Assembly: GCA_025210795.1 (NCBI GenBank)
Contig: JAOAQZ010000009.1
Span: forward strand, 1 to 46,438
Length of the DNA: 46,438 nt
Origin: Cohaesibacter sp.
GTDB taxonomy: Bacteria > Pseudomonadota > Alphaproteobacteria > Rhizobiales > Cohaesibacteraceae
Direction of reading: 5' to 3'
The notes beneath the pieces were generated by a model. The model saw only the letters and a list, made by a program, of their open reading frames with translations, searched no databases and was not told the DNA's origin. Shown in pieces: positions 35,448 through 44,786 of this stretch (positions within the stretch are counted from its first letter, which is position 1; every line of letters begins with the position of its first letter). Both the position numbers and the translations under genes were made by a program.

Positions 35448-37484
35448 ATGACGGACAAATCAGACACTCCCAACAATCCTGACAAAAGCGACCAACAAGC
35501 GCCAGAGCAAATCCAAAAGCAGGACCCTGAGCAGGGCTCCGGACAGGTAACTGAGCAAATATCTGGGCAAGCTTCAGATCAAGCCCCTTCAAAGCCACGC
35601 GGCTTTGACGTGATTGCCGATTTTGTCCGCCGCCTGCCCAACAACCCCGGCGTTTATCGCATGCTGGATGAAGAAGAGACCGTCCTTTATGTGGGCAAGG
35701 CCCTTAATCTGAAAAAACGCGTCTCAAGCTATGCCCGGCTTGGCAATCAATCCAACCGTATTTTGCGGATGATCCAGCTCACCGCATCCATGGAATTTGT
35801 CACCACCGCCACCGAGACCGAAGCCCTGCTGCTTGAGGCAAACCTCATCAAGCGCCTGCGTCCACGTTTCAATGTTCTCCTGCGCGATGACAAGAGCTTC
35901 CCCTATATCCTGATTGGTCAGAATCACGACGCGCCACAAATTGAAAAGCACAGGGGAGCCCGCAAGCAAAAAGGCAAATATTATGGCCCCTTTGCCTCAG
36001 CCAGTGCAGTGAATGGCACCATCAATGCCTTGCAGAAAGCCTTTCTGCTGCGCACCTGCACCGATTCGGTCTATGACAGTCGAACCCGCCCCTGCCTTCT
36101 TTATCAAATCAAGCGCTGCGCTGCCCCATGCACCGGCGAGATTTCTTTAGAAGACTATCAAGGGCTGGTGAATGAGGCCCATCAATTCCTTTCGGGCAAA
36201 AGTCAGGTCGTGCGCAAAGCCATGCTGGAGCATATGCAAAAGGCTGCCGAAGAGCTGGATTATGAGCAAGCAGCGGTTTACCGCGACAGGATTGCCGCAC
36301 TCAGCCATACCCAGTCCCATCAGGGCATCAATCCGCAAAATACCGAGGAAGCCGACGTCTTTGCCTGTTATCAGGATGGCGGCCAGACCTGCATTCAGGT
36401 CTTCTTCTTCCGCACCGGACAAAACTGGGGCAACCGCGCCTATTTTCCAAAAGCAGACAAAAGCCTTATGGAAGCCGATGTCCTTGGGTCCTTTGTTGCC
36501 CAGTTTTATGACAACAAGCCCGCCCCGCGCCTTATTCTTCTCTCCCACGAGATCGAAGATCAGGACCTGATCGGCGACGCCCTTAGCTCCAAATCCGACC
36601 ATAAGGTCACCCTCTTTGTGCCCAAGCGGGGCGAAAGAAAAGAGCTCGTGGGCCACGCCCACACCAATGCGCGCGAGGCACTGGGGCGGCGCCTGTCAGA
36701 AACCGCCTCCCAGCAGCGGCTGTTGGAAGGGCTTGCGCAAGTCTTTGACTTGCCTTCCGTGCCAGAACGGATCGAGGTTTATGATAACAGCCATATTCAG
36801 GGCACCAATGCCGTGGGCGGTATGATCGTCGCGGGCGCCGATGGCTTTATGAAGAACCAATATCGCAAATTTAACATCAAGTCAGAGAGCATCACCCCGG
36901 GGGATGATTACGGCATGATGCGGGAGGTGATGCAGCGTCGCTTCTCCCGTCTTTTAAAGGAAAATGGCCCTCCCCCCAGTATCGAACAACGACAGGGTGA
37001 GAAAGAAGACGGCCCCAGCGATGCACCGCCATGGCCCGATCTACTGCTCATTGATGGCGGCCTTGGCCAATTGAATAGTGTGCGCGAAACGCTGGAAGAG
37101 TTGGGCATTCACAATCTTCCCCTTGTTGGGGTTGCCAAAGGGCCGGATCGGGATGCGGGACGCGAAAAATTCTTCATGCCCGGCAGGGATAGCTTCATGC
37201 TGCCTTTGCGCGACCCTATTCTCTATTTCATCCAGCGCCTGCGTGACGAAGCCCACCGCTATGCCATTGGCAGCCACCGGACCCGCCGTTCCAACCAGAT
37301 TTCCAAGACCGGTCTTGACGATATTCCCGGCATTGGCCCCGCCCGAAAACGCGCCCTTTTGCACCATTTCGGCACGGCAAAAGCCGTCACACAGGCCGCC
37401 TTGTCCGATCTGCTGGCGGTCGAGGGCATCTCTGAGCAAATGGCCCAAACCATTCATGCCTATTTCCATGAGGATAACAGCTAA
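35448..37484 (+). CDS. uvrC: excinuclease ABC subunit C
   Basis: UvrC makes both incisions of nucleotide excision repair. The 678-residue protein has a Gln/Asp/Ser-rich, probably disordered N-terminal extension of about 50 residues absent from E. coli UvrC (610). The GIY-YIG nuclease ([20 protein letters not shown]), four Cys-region residues, a UVR motif ([14 protein letters not shown]), the RNase H-like nuclease ([14 protein letters not shown] and [11 protein letters not shown]) and a C-terminal helix-hairpin-helix ([15 protein letters not shown]) follow. It leads the uvrC-pgsA-moaD-moaE group. Confidence 0.96.
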   Translation: MTDKSDTPNNPDKSDQQAPEQIQKQDPEQGSGQVTEQISGQASDQAPSKPRGFDVIADFVRRLPNNPGVYRMLDEEETVLYVGKALNLKKRVSSYARLGNQSNRILRMIQLTASMEFVTTATETEALLLEANLIKRLRPRFNVLLRDDKSFPYILIGQNHDAPQIEKHRGARKQKGKYYGPFASASAVNGTINALQKAFLLRTCTDSVYDSRTRPCLLYQIKRCAAPCTGEISLEDYQGLVNEAHQFLSGKSQVVRKAMLEHMQKAAEELDYEQAAVYRDRIAALSHTQSHQGINPQNTEEADVFACYQDGGQTCIQVFFFRTGQNWGNRAYFPKADKSLMEADVLGSFVAQFYDNKPAPRLILLSHEIEDQDLIGDALSSKSDHKVTLFVPKRGERKELVGHAHTNAREALGRRLSETASQQRLLEGLAQVFDLPSVPERIEVYDNSHIQGTNAVGGMIVAGADGFMKNQYRKFNIKSESITPGDDYGMMREVMQRRFSRLLKENGPPPSIEQRQGEKEDGPSDAPPWPDLLLIDGGLGQLNSVRETLEELGIHNLPLVGVAKGPDRDAGREKFFMPGRDSFMLPLRDPILYFIQRLRDEAHRYAIGSHRTRRSNQISKTGLDDIPGIGPARKRALLHHFGTAKAVTQAALSDLLAVEGISEQMAQTIHAYFHEDNS

Positions 37485-37613
37485 CTGTCCAAACTGCTTA
37501 GACAAGTCGCATTGACGTCCCCCTCTTGGCATGCTTTGAAGATAAGCAGACCCGGTGTCGGCCCGTCACATGCATGATGACCCTTAAAGCAGGCAGAGAG
37601 GACAATTCCTTTC

Positions 37614-38189
37614 ATGAAAAAATCGACCACTTTCAGCCTGCCCAATATCCTTACATTTGGGCGCATACTGGCAGTGCCTGCACTGGTTGTCTGCATGCTT
37701 TGGCCAGACAGCGACACAGCGCGCTGGACCGCATTGGGCATTTTTGCTGCCGCCGCAATTACCGACTTTTTTGACGGCTATCTGGCGCGGGTGATGAATG
37801 TGCAATCGGCCCTTGGCCGTATGCTCGACCCCATTGCCGACAAATTGCTGGTCTCCATCTCCATCTTGATGCTGGCCTCAACCGATACCCTGCGCGATTG
37901 GCATCTTTGGGCAGGTGTTATCATCCTCTGCCGAGAAATTCTGGTCTCAGGTCTGAGGGAATTTCTGGCCGAGTTGCAAGTCAGCGTTCCCGTCACTCGA
38001 TTGGCAAAATGGAAAACAACCGCCCAGCTGGTTGCCCTTGGCTTTCTGCTTGCAGGCCCGGCTGGCGACAAGGTTTTGCCCTTCAATACAGAGATTGGCT
38101 TGATCCTTTTGTGGATCTCGGCCATCCTGACACTCTATACCGGATATGATTATTTCCGGGCGGGCATTCATCACTTGCTAGATGACTAA
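37614..38189 (+). CDS. pgsA: CDP-diacylglycerol--glycerol-3-phosphate 3-phosphatidyltransferase
   Basis: PgsA makes phosphatidylglycerol phosphate, the committed step to phosphatidylglycerol and cardiolipin. The 191-residue protein has the CDP-alcohol phosphotransferase signature DFFDGYLARVMNVQSALG followed by RMLDPIADK, with all the conserved Asp residues. About five membrane helices surround it. It follows uvrC by 129 bases, an order conserved in Rhizobiales. The ATG at 37614 is followed by the typical LPNILTFGRI. Confidence 0.95.
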   Translation: MKKSTTFSLPNILTFGRILAVPALVVCMLWPDSDTARWTALGIFAAAAITDFFDGYLARVMNVQSALGRMLDPIADKLLVSISILMLASTDTLRDWHLWAGVIILCREILVSGLREFLAELQVSVPVTRLAKWKTTAQLVALGFLLAGPAGDKVLPFNTEIGLILLWISAILTLYTGYDYFRAGIHHLLDD

Positions 38190-38259
38190 ACTCAAAGCCT
38201 GCTCCGACCAAAAGGCCTAGAATAGAAGGACCGGACAGTCAGAAGGGAAAGAGCAACGC

Positions 38260-38511
38260 ATGAAATTGGTATATTTTGCTTGGATTCGAGAGCGCGTCGG
38301 CATCGAAGAGGAAGCCATAGACCTTCCCGAGACAGTAAAAACGGTCAAGGATCTGCTTAAATGGCAGCAAGGCCGGGGCGAAAATTATGAAGCAGCATTC
38401 TCGGACCTTGAAACCATTCGCGTAGCCCTTGACCAATTCCATGCCGAGCAAGATGATGTGATAGAGGGCGCAGGAGAGATTGCATTTTTCCCCCCCATGA
38501 CAGGCGGATAA
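38260..38511 (+). CDS. moaD: molybdopterin synthase sulfur carrier subunit MoaD
   Basis: MoaD delivers sulfur as a C-terminal thiocarboxylate for molybdopterin synthesis. The 83-residue ubiquitin-like protein ends in the required Gly-Gly (FFPPMTGG), with ALDQFHAEQDDVIEGAGEIA before it. It lies 70 bases after pgsA and before moaE. MsrP in this window is one likely user of the cofactor. Confidence 0.95.
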   Translation: MKLVYFAWIRERVGIEEEAIDLPETVKTVKDLLKWQQGRGENYEAAFSDLETIRVALDQFHAEQDDVIEGAGEIAFFPPMTGG

Positions 38512-38634
38512 GCACGCAGCGTAAACTCCTATACACAAGCCTTAGGCCCTTAGTTTTCTTAAAAAGACTTTTTGAAAGGCTTTGTGGAGGATCGGGGCAC
38601 ATATTCGTCATTTCCACCACCGGAGCCACCCCGC

Positions 38635-39093
38635 ATGTCTGTAAGCCTGCAAAAAGAAGATTTTGACATTGCCCGCGAGATTGATCAGCTCACGGACGGG
38701 GATACATCCATTGGTGCGGTCGTCACCTTCACCGGTCTGGTGCGCGATATGGTCAAGGATAAACGCATTCTGGATATGACGCTGGAGCATTATCCGGCTA
38801 TGGCACAAGCCGAGCTGGAGCGGATCGAGCAGTCCGCCCTTAAGCGCTGGCCGCTCAATGCCAGCCGTATCATCCACCGGTTTGGAACCCTCACCCCGGG
38901 CGAACGCATCGTGCTGGTCATAACCGCCTCATCCCACAGGCAAGCAGCCTTTGAAGCGGCTGAATATATGATGGACTTCCTGAAAACCAGAGCCCCTTTT
39001 TGGAAAAAGGAAGCGCTGGAGAGTGGAGACACCGGTTGGGTGCTGGCCAAGGATGAAGATGACGAAGCGCTCGAGCGCTGGAAAACCGACTAG
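38635..39093 (+). CDS. moaE: molybdopterin synthase catalytic subunit MoaE
   Basis: MoaE, with MoaD, converts precursor Z to molybdopterin. From the ATG at 38635, with GGAG 9 bases before, it has 152 residues like E. coli MoaE. SIGAVVTFTGLVRD, LEHYPAMAQAELERI, HRFGTLTPGERIVLV and the catalytic KTRAPFWKKEALESG are all present. The open frame extends 21 codons upstream without family support. The paired moaD-moaE placement is standard. A strong terminator follows. Confidence 0.95.
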   Translation: MSVSLQKEDFDIAREIDQLTDGDTSIGAVVTFTGLVRDMVKDKRILDMTLEHYPAMAQAELERIEQSALKRWPLNASRIIHRFGTLTPGERIVLVITASSHRQAAFEAAEYMMDFLKTRAPFWKKEALESGDTGWVLAKDEDDEALERWKTD

Positions 39094-39130
39094 CCACTAC
39101 CGCGCCCCTTTCTCAGAATATCAGAGAAAC

Positions 39131-39165
39131 AAAAGGCTGGCCTCCTTGATGGAAGCCAGCCTTTT
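39131..39165. terminator. bidirectional terminator between moaE and ilvE
   Basis: AAAAGGCTGGC (39131-39141) pairs with GCCAGCCTTTT (39155-39165), with TCC/GGA continuing inside. T runs exist on both strands, so it can serve moaE (+) and ilvE (-). Confidence 0.85.
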
Positions 39166-39218
39166 TCGTCTTTGGGATCGTCACAGCCCTGAATTTGAGA
39201 GCCGAAAACCCGCCAGCC

Positions 39219-40109
39219 TTACTCGGCAGCCGCCGCTGTTGGTGTTACCTCAGCGGTATAATCATCCATCAGATTTTTGGTGATATCACCCGGCGTGAAT
39301 TTGTAATTATCAATCTCGGAAACCGGCGTTACCTCAACTGCAGTGCCGGTAAGGAAGCATTCTTCAAAATCACCCAATTCTTCCGGACGGATCTTGCGCT
39401 CAATCACTTCAATGCCGCGGCGGCGAGCAAGGTCAACAACAGTCTGCCGGGTAATGCCATTCAGGAAGCAATCCGGCATTGGCGTATGAATGGCACCATC
39501 TTTGATAAAGAAGATATTCGCGCCTGTCGCCTCTGCAACATAGCCTTCAAAATCCAGCATCATGGCATCATTATAACCTTCCTTCTCCACCTGATGTTTG
39601 GAGAGGGTACAGATCATGTAAAGGCCAGCTGCTTTGGCGGCACATGGAATGGTCCGCGGATCAGGGCGGCGCCACTCGGCTGTCTTAAGACGCAGTCCTT
39701 TGAGGCGATCTTCGGGTGAGAAATAGGACGGCCATTCCCAGGCAGCCACGGCAACATTGATTTTGTTGTCCTGAGCGGAAATACCCATCATTTCAGAACC
39801 GCGCCATGCAACCGGACGCAAATAAGCGTCAGTCAGCCCTTCTTTTTCCAGAATATCGATCTGGACCTGATTCAGCTCATCCTCGGTATAAGGCAAATCA
39901 AAGCCCAAAAGCTCGGCAGATTTGAAAAGACGCTTGGTATGCTCTTCCAGCTTGAAGATCTCGCCGCCATAGGCCCGCACCCCTTCAAACACGCTGGAGG
40001 CATAATGCAAACCATGGGAAAGAACATGCAATTTTGCATCCTTCCAGTCTACATATTCTCCATTGTACCAAATATGTCCTTCACGCTGATCGAATGATGG
40101 TCCGGCCAT
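39219..40109 (-). CDS. ilvE: branched-chain amino acid aminotransferase
   Basis: The enzyme makes valine, leucine and isoleucine from their keto acids with glutamate, using PLP. It has 296 residues (fold-type IV) with the PLP lysine at Lys159 in IPCAAKAAGLY. Earlier family blocks are LSHGLHYASSVFEGVRAYGG and the C-terminal EECFLTGTAVEVTPV. It begins MAGPSFDQREGHIWYNGEYV, typical of rhizobial IlvE. It is divergent from a MarR gene, with a strong palindrome between them. Confidence 0.95.
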   Translation of the reverse strand: MAGPSFDQREGHIWYNGEYVDWKDAKLHVLSHGLHYASSVFEGVRAYGGEIFKLEEHTKRLFKSAELLGFDLPYTEDELNQVQIDILEKEGLTDAYLRPVAWRGSEMMGISAQDNKINVAVAAWEWPSYFSPEDRLKGLRLKTAEWRRPDPRTIPCAAKAAGLYMICTLSKHQVEKEGYNDAMMLDFEGYVAEATGANIFFIKDGAIHTPMPDCFLNGITRQTVVDLARRRGIEVIERKIRPEELGDFEECFLTGTAVEVTPVSEIDNYKFTPGDITKNLMDDYTAEVTPTAAAAE

Positions 40110-40469
40110 TTGTCTTCTCCTGGTACGATACGCACCCTTTTTCGGGGTATAGACCGGCTCTATGCTTTTGCGTCGCAGAGAATCTCACGCTATTGTCATG
40201 CCGGTCAGTTGGAATAAAAATCAGGCTTTTGCAATTGGACTGAAAATTTGCACAAATTTTTGCAATCCTTTCGCAAGGTCTGGCAGGAACGTAACAAATG
40301 AATCAAAATAAGTCAATAATACTGACTTATTTTTTCATCATGAGTGAGCATGTCACCTGAATGAACAAAAATTTTATTTCCAATTCGATCAAACAATCGG
40401 AATATTTCAAACAAACTTATTCATTCCTCAATTAAAGTGAACCCAAATCCAACCCATACAAGCAGAAGA
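40110..40469. promoter_or_regulatory. divergent ilvE/MarR control region
   Basis: These 360 AT-rich bases must hold the promoters of ilvE (-) and the MarR-kinase operon (+). The main signal is a perfect inverted repeat at 40305-40333, listed separately. I see no gene here. Confidence 0.5.
40305..40333. promoter_or_regulatory. perfect inverted repeat, candidate MarR operator
   Basis: AAAATAAGTCA (40305-40315) and TGACTTATTTT (40323-40333) are perfect inverse copies across a 7-base ATAATAC. It lies about 140 bases upstream of the MarR gene and 200 bases from ilvE. The AAGTCA-N7-TGACTT core has the size of a MarR dimer site; binding is inference. Confidence 0.55.
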
Positions 40470-40997
40470 ATGACCTCCACAAAAAAAGAGCAAATGACCG
40501 AAATGGTCACCCATCCCATGTCCGAGCAGGACGGCATCTCCTTTGAAATGATCGAGTTGCTCTTCTTTGCCTATCGCGATTTTGTGGCGGATCCTGACAG
40601 CATGCTTTCTGGAATCAATTATGGACGCGCCCATCACAGGGTCTTGCATTTCGTCAATCGCACCCCCGGCATTCCCGTGGCCCGCTTGCTGGAAATTCTC
40701 AAAATCACCAAGCAAAGCCTCGCGCGTGTTCTCAAACAATTGATCGAGGATGGCTATATTGCCCAGCAAACAGGCGAGAAAGACCGGCGTCAGCGCCTGC
40801 TATTCCCGACACAAAAAGGGCGTGATCTTGCTCTCTCCCTCTCTCGCGCACAGGCCCAGCGCATCGACAAATCACTGGCCAATCTGCCTCATGAGACTCA
40901 AAGCATCACCAAGGCCTTTCTCTATTCCATGATCGAAGAAAGCGACCGCCCCCTTGTTCGCCACCTTAACGAAACCGAAGATGAGCAAAAAGCATGA
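40470..40997 (+). CDS. MarR family regulator (PetP-like)
   Basis: A 175-residue winged-HTH protein. The core is TPGIPVARLLEILKITKQSLARVLKQLIEDGYIAQ with the wing EKDRRQRLLFPTQKGRDLAL, and dimerisation helices surround it. A MarR gene immediately before an OmpR-type regulator matches the petP-petR pair of Rhodobacter and Rhizobiales. The start is uncertain: ATG codons at 40470, 40494, 40503 and 40518 are all in frame, none with a good ribosome-binding site. A perfect palindrome upstream may be its operator. Confidence 0.87.
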   Translation: MTSTKKEQMTEMVTHPMSEQDGISFEMIELLFFAYRDFVADPDSMLSGINYGRAHHRVLHFVNRTPGIPVARLLEILKITKQSLARVLKQLIEDGYIAQQTGEKDRRQRLLFPTQKGRDLALSLSRAQAQRIDKSLANLPHETQSITKAFLYSMIEESDRPLVRHLNETEDEQKA

Positions 40998-41177
40998 GAC
41001 CTCAGCCAGAGCACCTGGGGTCAAGACCCTAAAATGGGCGCGTAAGAAATGGTAAAGATAAGTGCTTTGACCCTGCCTCAAAACCCTATGCTAAGTTGTG
41101 ATAAACTCGTACCATCCTTAAATGGCTCTTAAGCCCGAACATATCCGTGCCCTGCACATCCGCTCCAAGGACCGATA

Positions 41178-41876
41178 ATGGCAACCACCAAGACCCTGCC
41201 CGACAATGCCCAACATTTGCTCGTTATCGATGATGACAGCCGCATCCGGTCCCTTTTGCAAAAATACCTCACCAATAACGGCTATCGTGTCACCACGGCC
41301 CAACATGCCGCAGACGCCCGCAAGAAAATGGATGGGCTGTCTTTTGATCTTTTGATTCTGGATGTCATGATGCCCGGCGAAAGCGGCATGGACTTTGCGG
41401 CCTCTTTGCGCGAAACCCAGTCCGTACCCATCCTCATGCTTACCGCACGGGCCGAGAGCCAAAGCCGCATTCAAGGGCTGGAAATCGGGGTGGATGATTA
41501 TCTTGCCAAACCGTTCGAGCCTCGCGAATTGCTGCTGCGAATCCGCAATATTCTCAAACATCATGCAGATGCCAATGCCTCCCCTATAGATGAGGTCACC
41601 TTCGGTCCCTTCCAGTTCAAGCTCGACCGGCAGGAATTGCTATGCGGTGAGGATGTCATCCGCTTGACCGATCGGGAGCGCGAATTGCTCTGCCTGTTTG
41701 CAGCCCAGCCGGGTGCCACCGTGACCCGCACTGCCCTTGCGGGGGAAGATGGAACCGGCGAGCGCACAGTGGATGTGCAAATCAACCGCCTGCGCCGCAA
41801 GATCGAGCCCGATCCATCCAACCCGATCTATTTGCAAACCATCCGCGGCATAGGCTATCGTCTGCTGACCGATTAA
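41178..41876 (+). CDS. OmpR/PhoB-type response regulator (PetR-like)
   Basis: The 232-residue protein has a receiver domain (LLVIDDDSRIRSLLQ, phospho-acceptor Asp62 in LLILDVMMPGESG, LTARAES, DYLAKPFEPRE) and a C-terminal winged-helix DNA-binding domain (RERELLCLFAAQPG, then RTVDVQINRLRRKIEPDP, ending QTIRGIGYRL). It lies 180 bases after the MarR gene and 50 before the kinase, so the three form a likely operon. The kinase is the obvious partner. The genes it controls are unknown. Confidence 0.93.
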   Translation: MATTKTLPDNAQHLLVIDDDSRIRSLLQKYLTNNGYRVTTAQHAADARKKMDGLSFDLLILDVMMPGESGMDFAASLRETQSVPILMLTARAESQSRIQGLEIGVDDYLAKPFEPRELLLRIRNILKHHADANASPIDEVTFGPFQFKLDRQELLCGEDVIRLTDRERELLCLFAAQPGATVTRTALAGEDGTGERTVDVQINRLRRKIEPDPSNPIYLQTIRGIGYRLLTD

Positions 41877-41926
41877 ACTCTAACGCCAAAGCCGAAAAAC
41901 AAGGCCGGAAAACAGAGCCAGAAAGC

Positions 41927-43429
41927 ATGGCCAGCCATGGCGAGGATGAAATACACACATTAATGAATGATCAGGCACATAGTGAAGACCCCAAGAGGAA
42001 GGATGCTAGCTCTAAAGACCTTGTGGTTACTCCGCAGCCCCCGCATCAGCCAAAGGGCTTGATTGCGCGTCTTTTTGCGCTCTTTTCGCTCATCCGCCAA
42101 ACTTGGCAGCGCTTTGCGCGGATGATTGCCCGCATGATGCCAAAGGGCCTTTATGGCCGGTCCCTGATCATCATCGTTGCCCCCATGGTAATTTTGCAAT
42201 CGGTTCTGGCCTTTGTCTTCATGGAGCGCCACTGGCAAACCGTCACCAACCGCCTGTCAGAGGCGGTTACGCAAGATATTGCTGCCATCATCGCCATGGT
42301 CGAGCAATATCCGCGCGAGGAAGATCATTCCGCCATCATCAAAATCGCCAAGGACAAGCTGGATCTGAATGTGGCGCTCCTGCCCCATGGCCCCTTGCCG
42401 CCCCCCGGCCCCAAGCCCTTTTTCAATGTGCTCGACAGGGCGTTATCCCAAAAGATCACCGCCCATATCGACAAGCCTTTCTGGGTCGATACGGTGGGGC
42501 GTTCCAATCTGGTGGAAATCCGCATAAAGCTTGATAGCGCCGTTTTGCGCGTCTTTACCCGCCGCAGCCAGACTTACGCATCCAATTCCCATATTTTCCT
42601 GATCTGGATGCTCGGCACCTCACTGGTGCTGCTTATCGTCGCTATTCTGTTCTTGCGCAACCAGATCCGCCCCATCCAGCGCCTTGCCAGTGCAGCCGAG
42701 CAATTTGGTAAAGGGCAGGACATCGCAAATTTCCGCCCCGCTGGCGCGCGCGAGGTGCGCCAGGCCGCCCATGCCTTTATCGAGATGAAACGCCGGATCG
42801 AACGCCAGATCGAACAGCGAACCACTATGCTGGCTGGTGTCAGTCACGATTTGCGCACGATTCTCACCCGCTTCAAGCTGCAATTGGCCCTGTTTGATGA
42901 TGAACCGGAAGCACGGGATATGCAGCGTGACGTTGATGAAATGCAGCATATGCTGGAGGATTATCTGGCCTTTGCCCGCGGGGTTTCAGCGGAAAAATCA
43001 TCAACAATCATCATCCCCGATTTGATGCTGGAGCTGCAGCGCGACGCCGAGCGGGAAGGCAAATATCTTAGCGTCAGCCATAGCGGCGATAATGAGGTCG
43101 ATATACGTCCCCAAACCATGAAGCGCTGCCTGACCAACCTGATCAGCAATGCCATGCGGTATGGGGAGACCATTCAATTAAGCTCCGAGCGAAGCGACAA
43201 TTGGTGGACGCTCACATTGGATGATGATGGACCGGGAATTCCCCAAGAGGAGCTGGAAAGCGTCTTTCGCCCCTTCTACCGGCTTGATACCGCCCGCAAT
43301 CAGGATATAACCAGCACCGGCCTTGGCCTTGCCATTGCAAGAGATATTGCCCGCGGCCACGGGGGGGATATCAAACTAGGCGAAAGCCCTCTTGGGGGCT
43401 TACGCGCAACAATCCGCCTTCCAGCCTGA
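41927..43429 (+). CDS. membrane sensor histidine kinase (EnvZ-like)
   Basis: A 500-residue kinase. After a cytoplasmic N-terminus of about 78 residues (longer than usual) come helix 1 (79-98), a periplasmic region of about 120 residues, helix 2 (222-243) and a HAMP segment. The HisKA domain has phospho-acceptor His307 in GVSHDLRTILTR, and the ATPase domain has NLISNAMRYGE, DDDGPGIP and GLGLAIARDIARGHGG. It follows the PetR-like regulator and should phosphorylate it. The signal sensed is unknown. Confidence 0.93.
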   Translation: MASHGEDEIHTLMNDQAHSEDPKRKDASSKDLVVTPQPPHQPKGLIARLFALFSLIRQTWQRFARMIARMMPKGLYGRSLIIIVAPMVILQSVLAFVFMERHWQTVTNRLSEAVTQDIAAIIAMVEQYPREEDHSAIIKIAKDKLDLNVALLPHGPLPPPGPKPFFNVLDRALSQKITAHIDKPFWVDTVGRSNLVEIRIKLDSAVLRVFTRRSQTYASNSHIFLIWMLGTSLVLLIVAILFLRNQIRPIQRLASAAEQFGKGQDIANFRPAGAREVRQAAHAFIEMKRRIERQIEQRTTMLAGVSHDLRTILTRFKLQLALFDDEPEARDMQRDVDEMQHMLEDYLAFARGVSAEKSSTIIIPDLMLELQRDAEREGKYLSVSHSGDNEVDIRPQTMKRCLTNLISNAMRYGETIQLSSERSDNWWTLTLDDDGPGIPQEELESVFRPFYRLDTARNQDITSTGLGLAIARDIARGHGGDIKLGESPLGGLRATIRLPA

Positions 43430-43464
43430 TTCTTATTGCAAACAACATCTATTGAGATAAGCCA

Positions 43465-43803
43465 TTAAAAGAGCCTCGCCCCTTTGGGCACCGGCCTCTC
43501 GATAGAGGCCAGCACAATATCCCCATTCTCATCAGGATAGCCCAAGGTAAGTACTTCGGACATGAAGGGACCGATCTGGCGGGGCGGAAAATTGACCACA
43601 GCCATCACCTGACGCCCAACCAGATCGTCGCAGCTATAATGAACCGTAATCTGGGCCGAGCTTTTCTTGATACCGATCTCATCGCCAAAATCGATTTTCA
43701 GCTTATAGGCTGGCTTGCGCGCCTGCGGAAAAGGCACAGCTTCAATCACCTCACCGGCACGCACATCCACCTTCATAAAATCATCAAACGAAATCTCGGC
43801 CAT
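43465..43803 (-). CDS. csaA: tRNA-binding protein CsaA
   Basis: A 112-residue single-domain protein with the tRNA-binding OB fold also found in methionyl-tRNA synthetase tails. VDVRAGEVIEAVPFPQARKPAYKL, written here as the run from VDVRAG to AYKL, and VNFPPRQIGPFMSEVLTLGY are diagnostic, and it ends KGARLF. CsaA has been linked to chaperone or export functions in other bacteria. GAGGGGG lies before the ATG at 43803. It is 80 bases downstream of the TetR gene on the same strand. Confidence 0.92.
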   Translation of the reverse strand: MAEISFDDFMKVDVRAGEVIEAVPFPQARKPAYKLKIDFGDEIGIKKSSAQITVHYSCDDLVGRQVMAVVNFPPRQIGPFMSEVLTLGYPDENGDIVLASIERPVPKGARLF

Positions 43804-43883
43804 CTCTCCCCCTCTTCAACGCGACCCAGCAAAACTGCTAGATATAAGAATGTTCGAAATGGTTGAGCAATCTTACGAAAGTT

Positions 43884-44576
43884 TCAAGAGACAGTTGCAA
43901 ACCCGCCTTCCTCATCCACAGACCGGTCTTGGTGTGCTTGGCTATCAGCAGCGTCTTTCTCACCCCTGCATCGCTTGCGCAAAGAACGGGAAAATGGCAA
44001 GCAACATGCCATACGCTCGGCGCGCCGCAAGGCCTTCTCACCCCGCTTGAGGGTTTTATCCAAAACAGCCATGGTTTTAGACATATCTTCGCTGTCATCA
44101 TCCAGCCAAACGGAAAAAGCCTTGCCATAGGCCGCCAAAGCGCCCTTGGCACGCACCTGTCCCATAACACCACTTGGCGAAATATGCGCCATATCCATGA
44201 TCCAGTCTGAGGTCAGGCGCGAGAGCGCCATCAGATGCACCATCAGCATCGGATCATAGCGGGCAGATTTGCTAAGGGATTTGATCAGCGGGCGATAGGC
44301 CTGCATAGCATCAAAGCGAGCCATCAAGACATCAAACAGGCGATCACGAGCAGGTTCAGCCGCCAAATCCGAGTCATATGCCTCGAGCATGGCCCCATCA
44401 ATGCGGCGTATCAGTGCAGTTACATAAGCAAAGCGATTGCGATAATGCCCGTAAGCGTCCTTAATCTCCACCCCGGCAGCTCCGGCAATCTGCGCGCAAG
44501 ACACATTCTTCCAACCTTGATCAAGCACCATTTGGGAGAAGTGATCAAACAAACGATCCTGAATGTCTTGCGTCAT
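43884..44576 (-). CDS. TetR-like transcriptional regulator
   Basis: From the ATG at 44576, with AGGA 8 bases upstream, the protein has 230 residues. The N-terminal HTH (LFDHFSQMVLDQGWKNVSCA, then QIAGAAGVEIKDAYGHYRNR) fits TetR, though the recognition helix is divergent and resembles the HTH-like part of the COQ9 family. An all-helical ligand domain follows, then a long basic, probably unstructured tail from about residue 185. Two copies of a 15-bp repeat lie 82-117 bases upstream. The target is unknown. Confidence 0.78.
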   Translation of the reverse strand: MTQDIQDRLFDHFSQMVLDQGWKNVSCAQIAGAAGVEIKDAYGHYRNRFAYVTALIRRIDGAMLEAYDSDLAAEPARDRLFDVLMARFDAMQAYRPLIKSLSKSARYDPMLMVHLMALSRLTSDWIMDMAHISPSGVMGQVRAKGALAAYGKAFSVWLDDDSEDMSKTMAVLDKTLKRGEKALRRAERMACCLPFSRSLRKRCRGEKDAADSQAHQDRSVDEEGGFATVS

Positions 44577-44657
44577 GGTGACCATCCTTTTTCATGCTAA
44601 AGGCCAAAGACTAAAATGCTTTTGTTATGCTCTACGGTCAGCATCACGGTCTTGGAT

Positions 44658-44693
44658 CATAGTGACAACAAACTTGGCCATAGTGGCAACAAA
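44658..44693. promoter_or_regulatory. two 15-bp direct repeats upstream of the TetR gene
   Basis: CATAGTGACAACAAA (44658-44672) and CATAGTGGCAACAAA (44679-44693) differ at one base and are spaced 21 bases apart, two helical turns. They may be paired protein sites controlling the minus-strand TetR gene. Confidence 0.45.
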
Positions 44694-44786
44694 GTCATAA
44701 AAGCCATACTAGTAGGGTAAAATAATAGCGCATTTAAGGCGCGGATGAAAATCCTGCCCAAAATACGCCAACCCTCCTGACAACAA

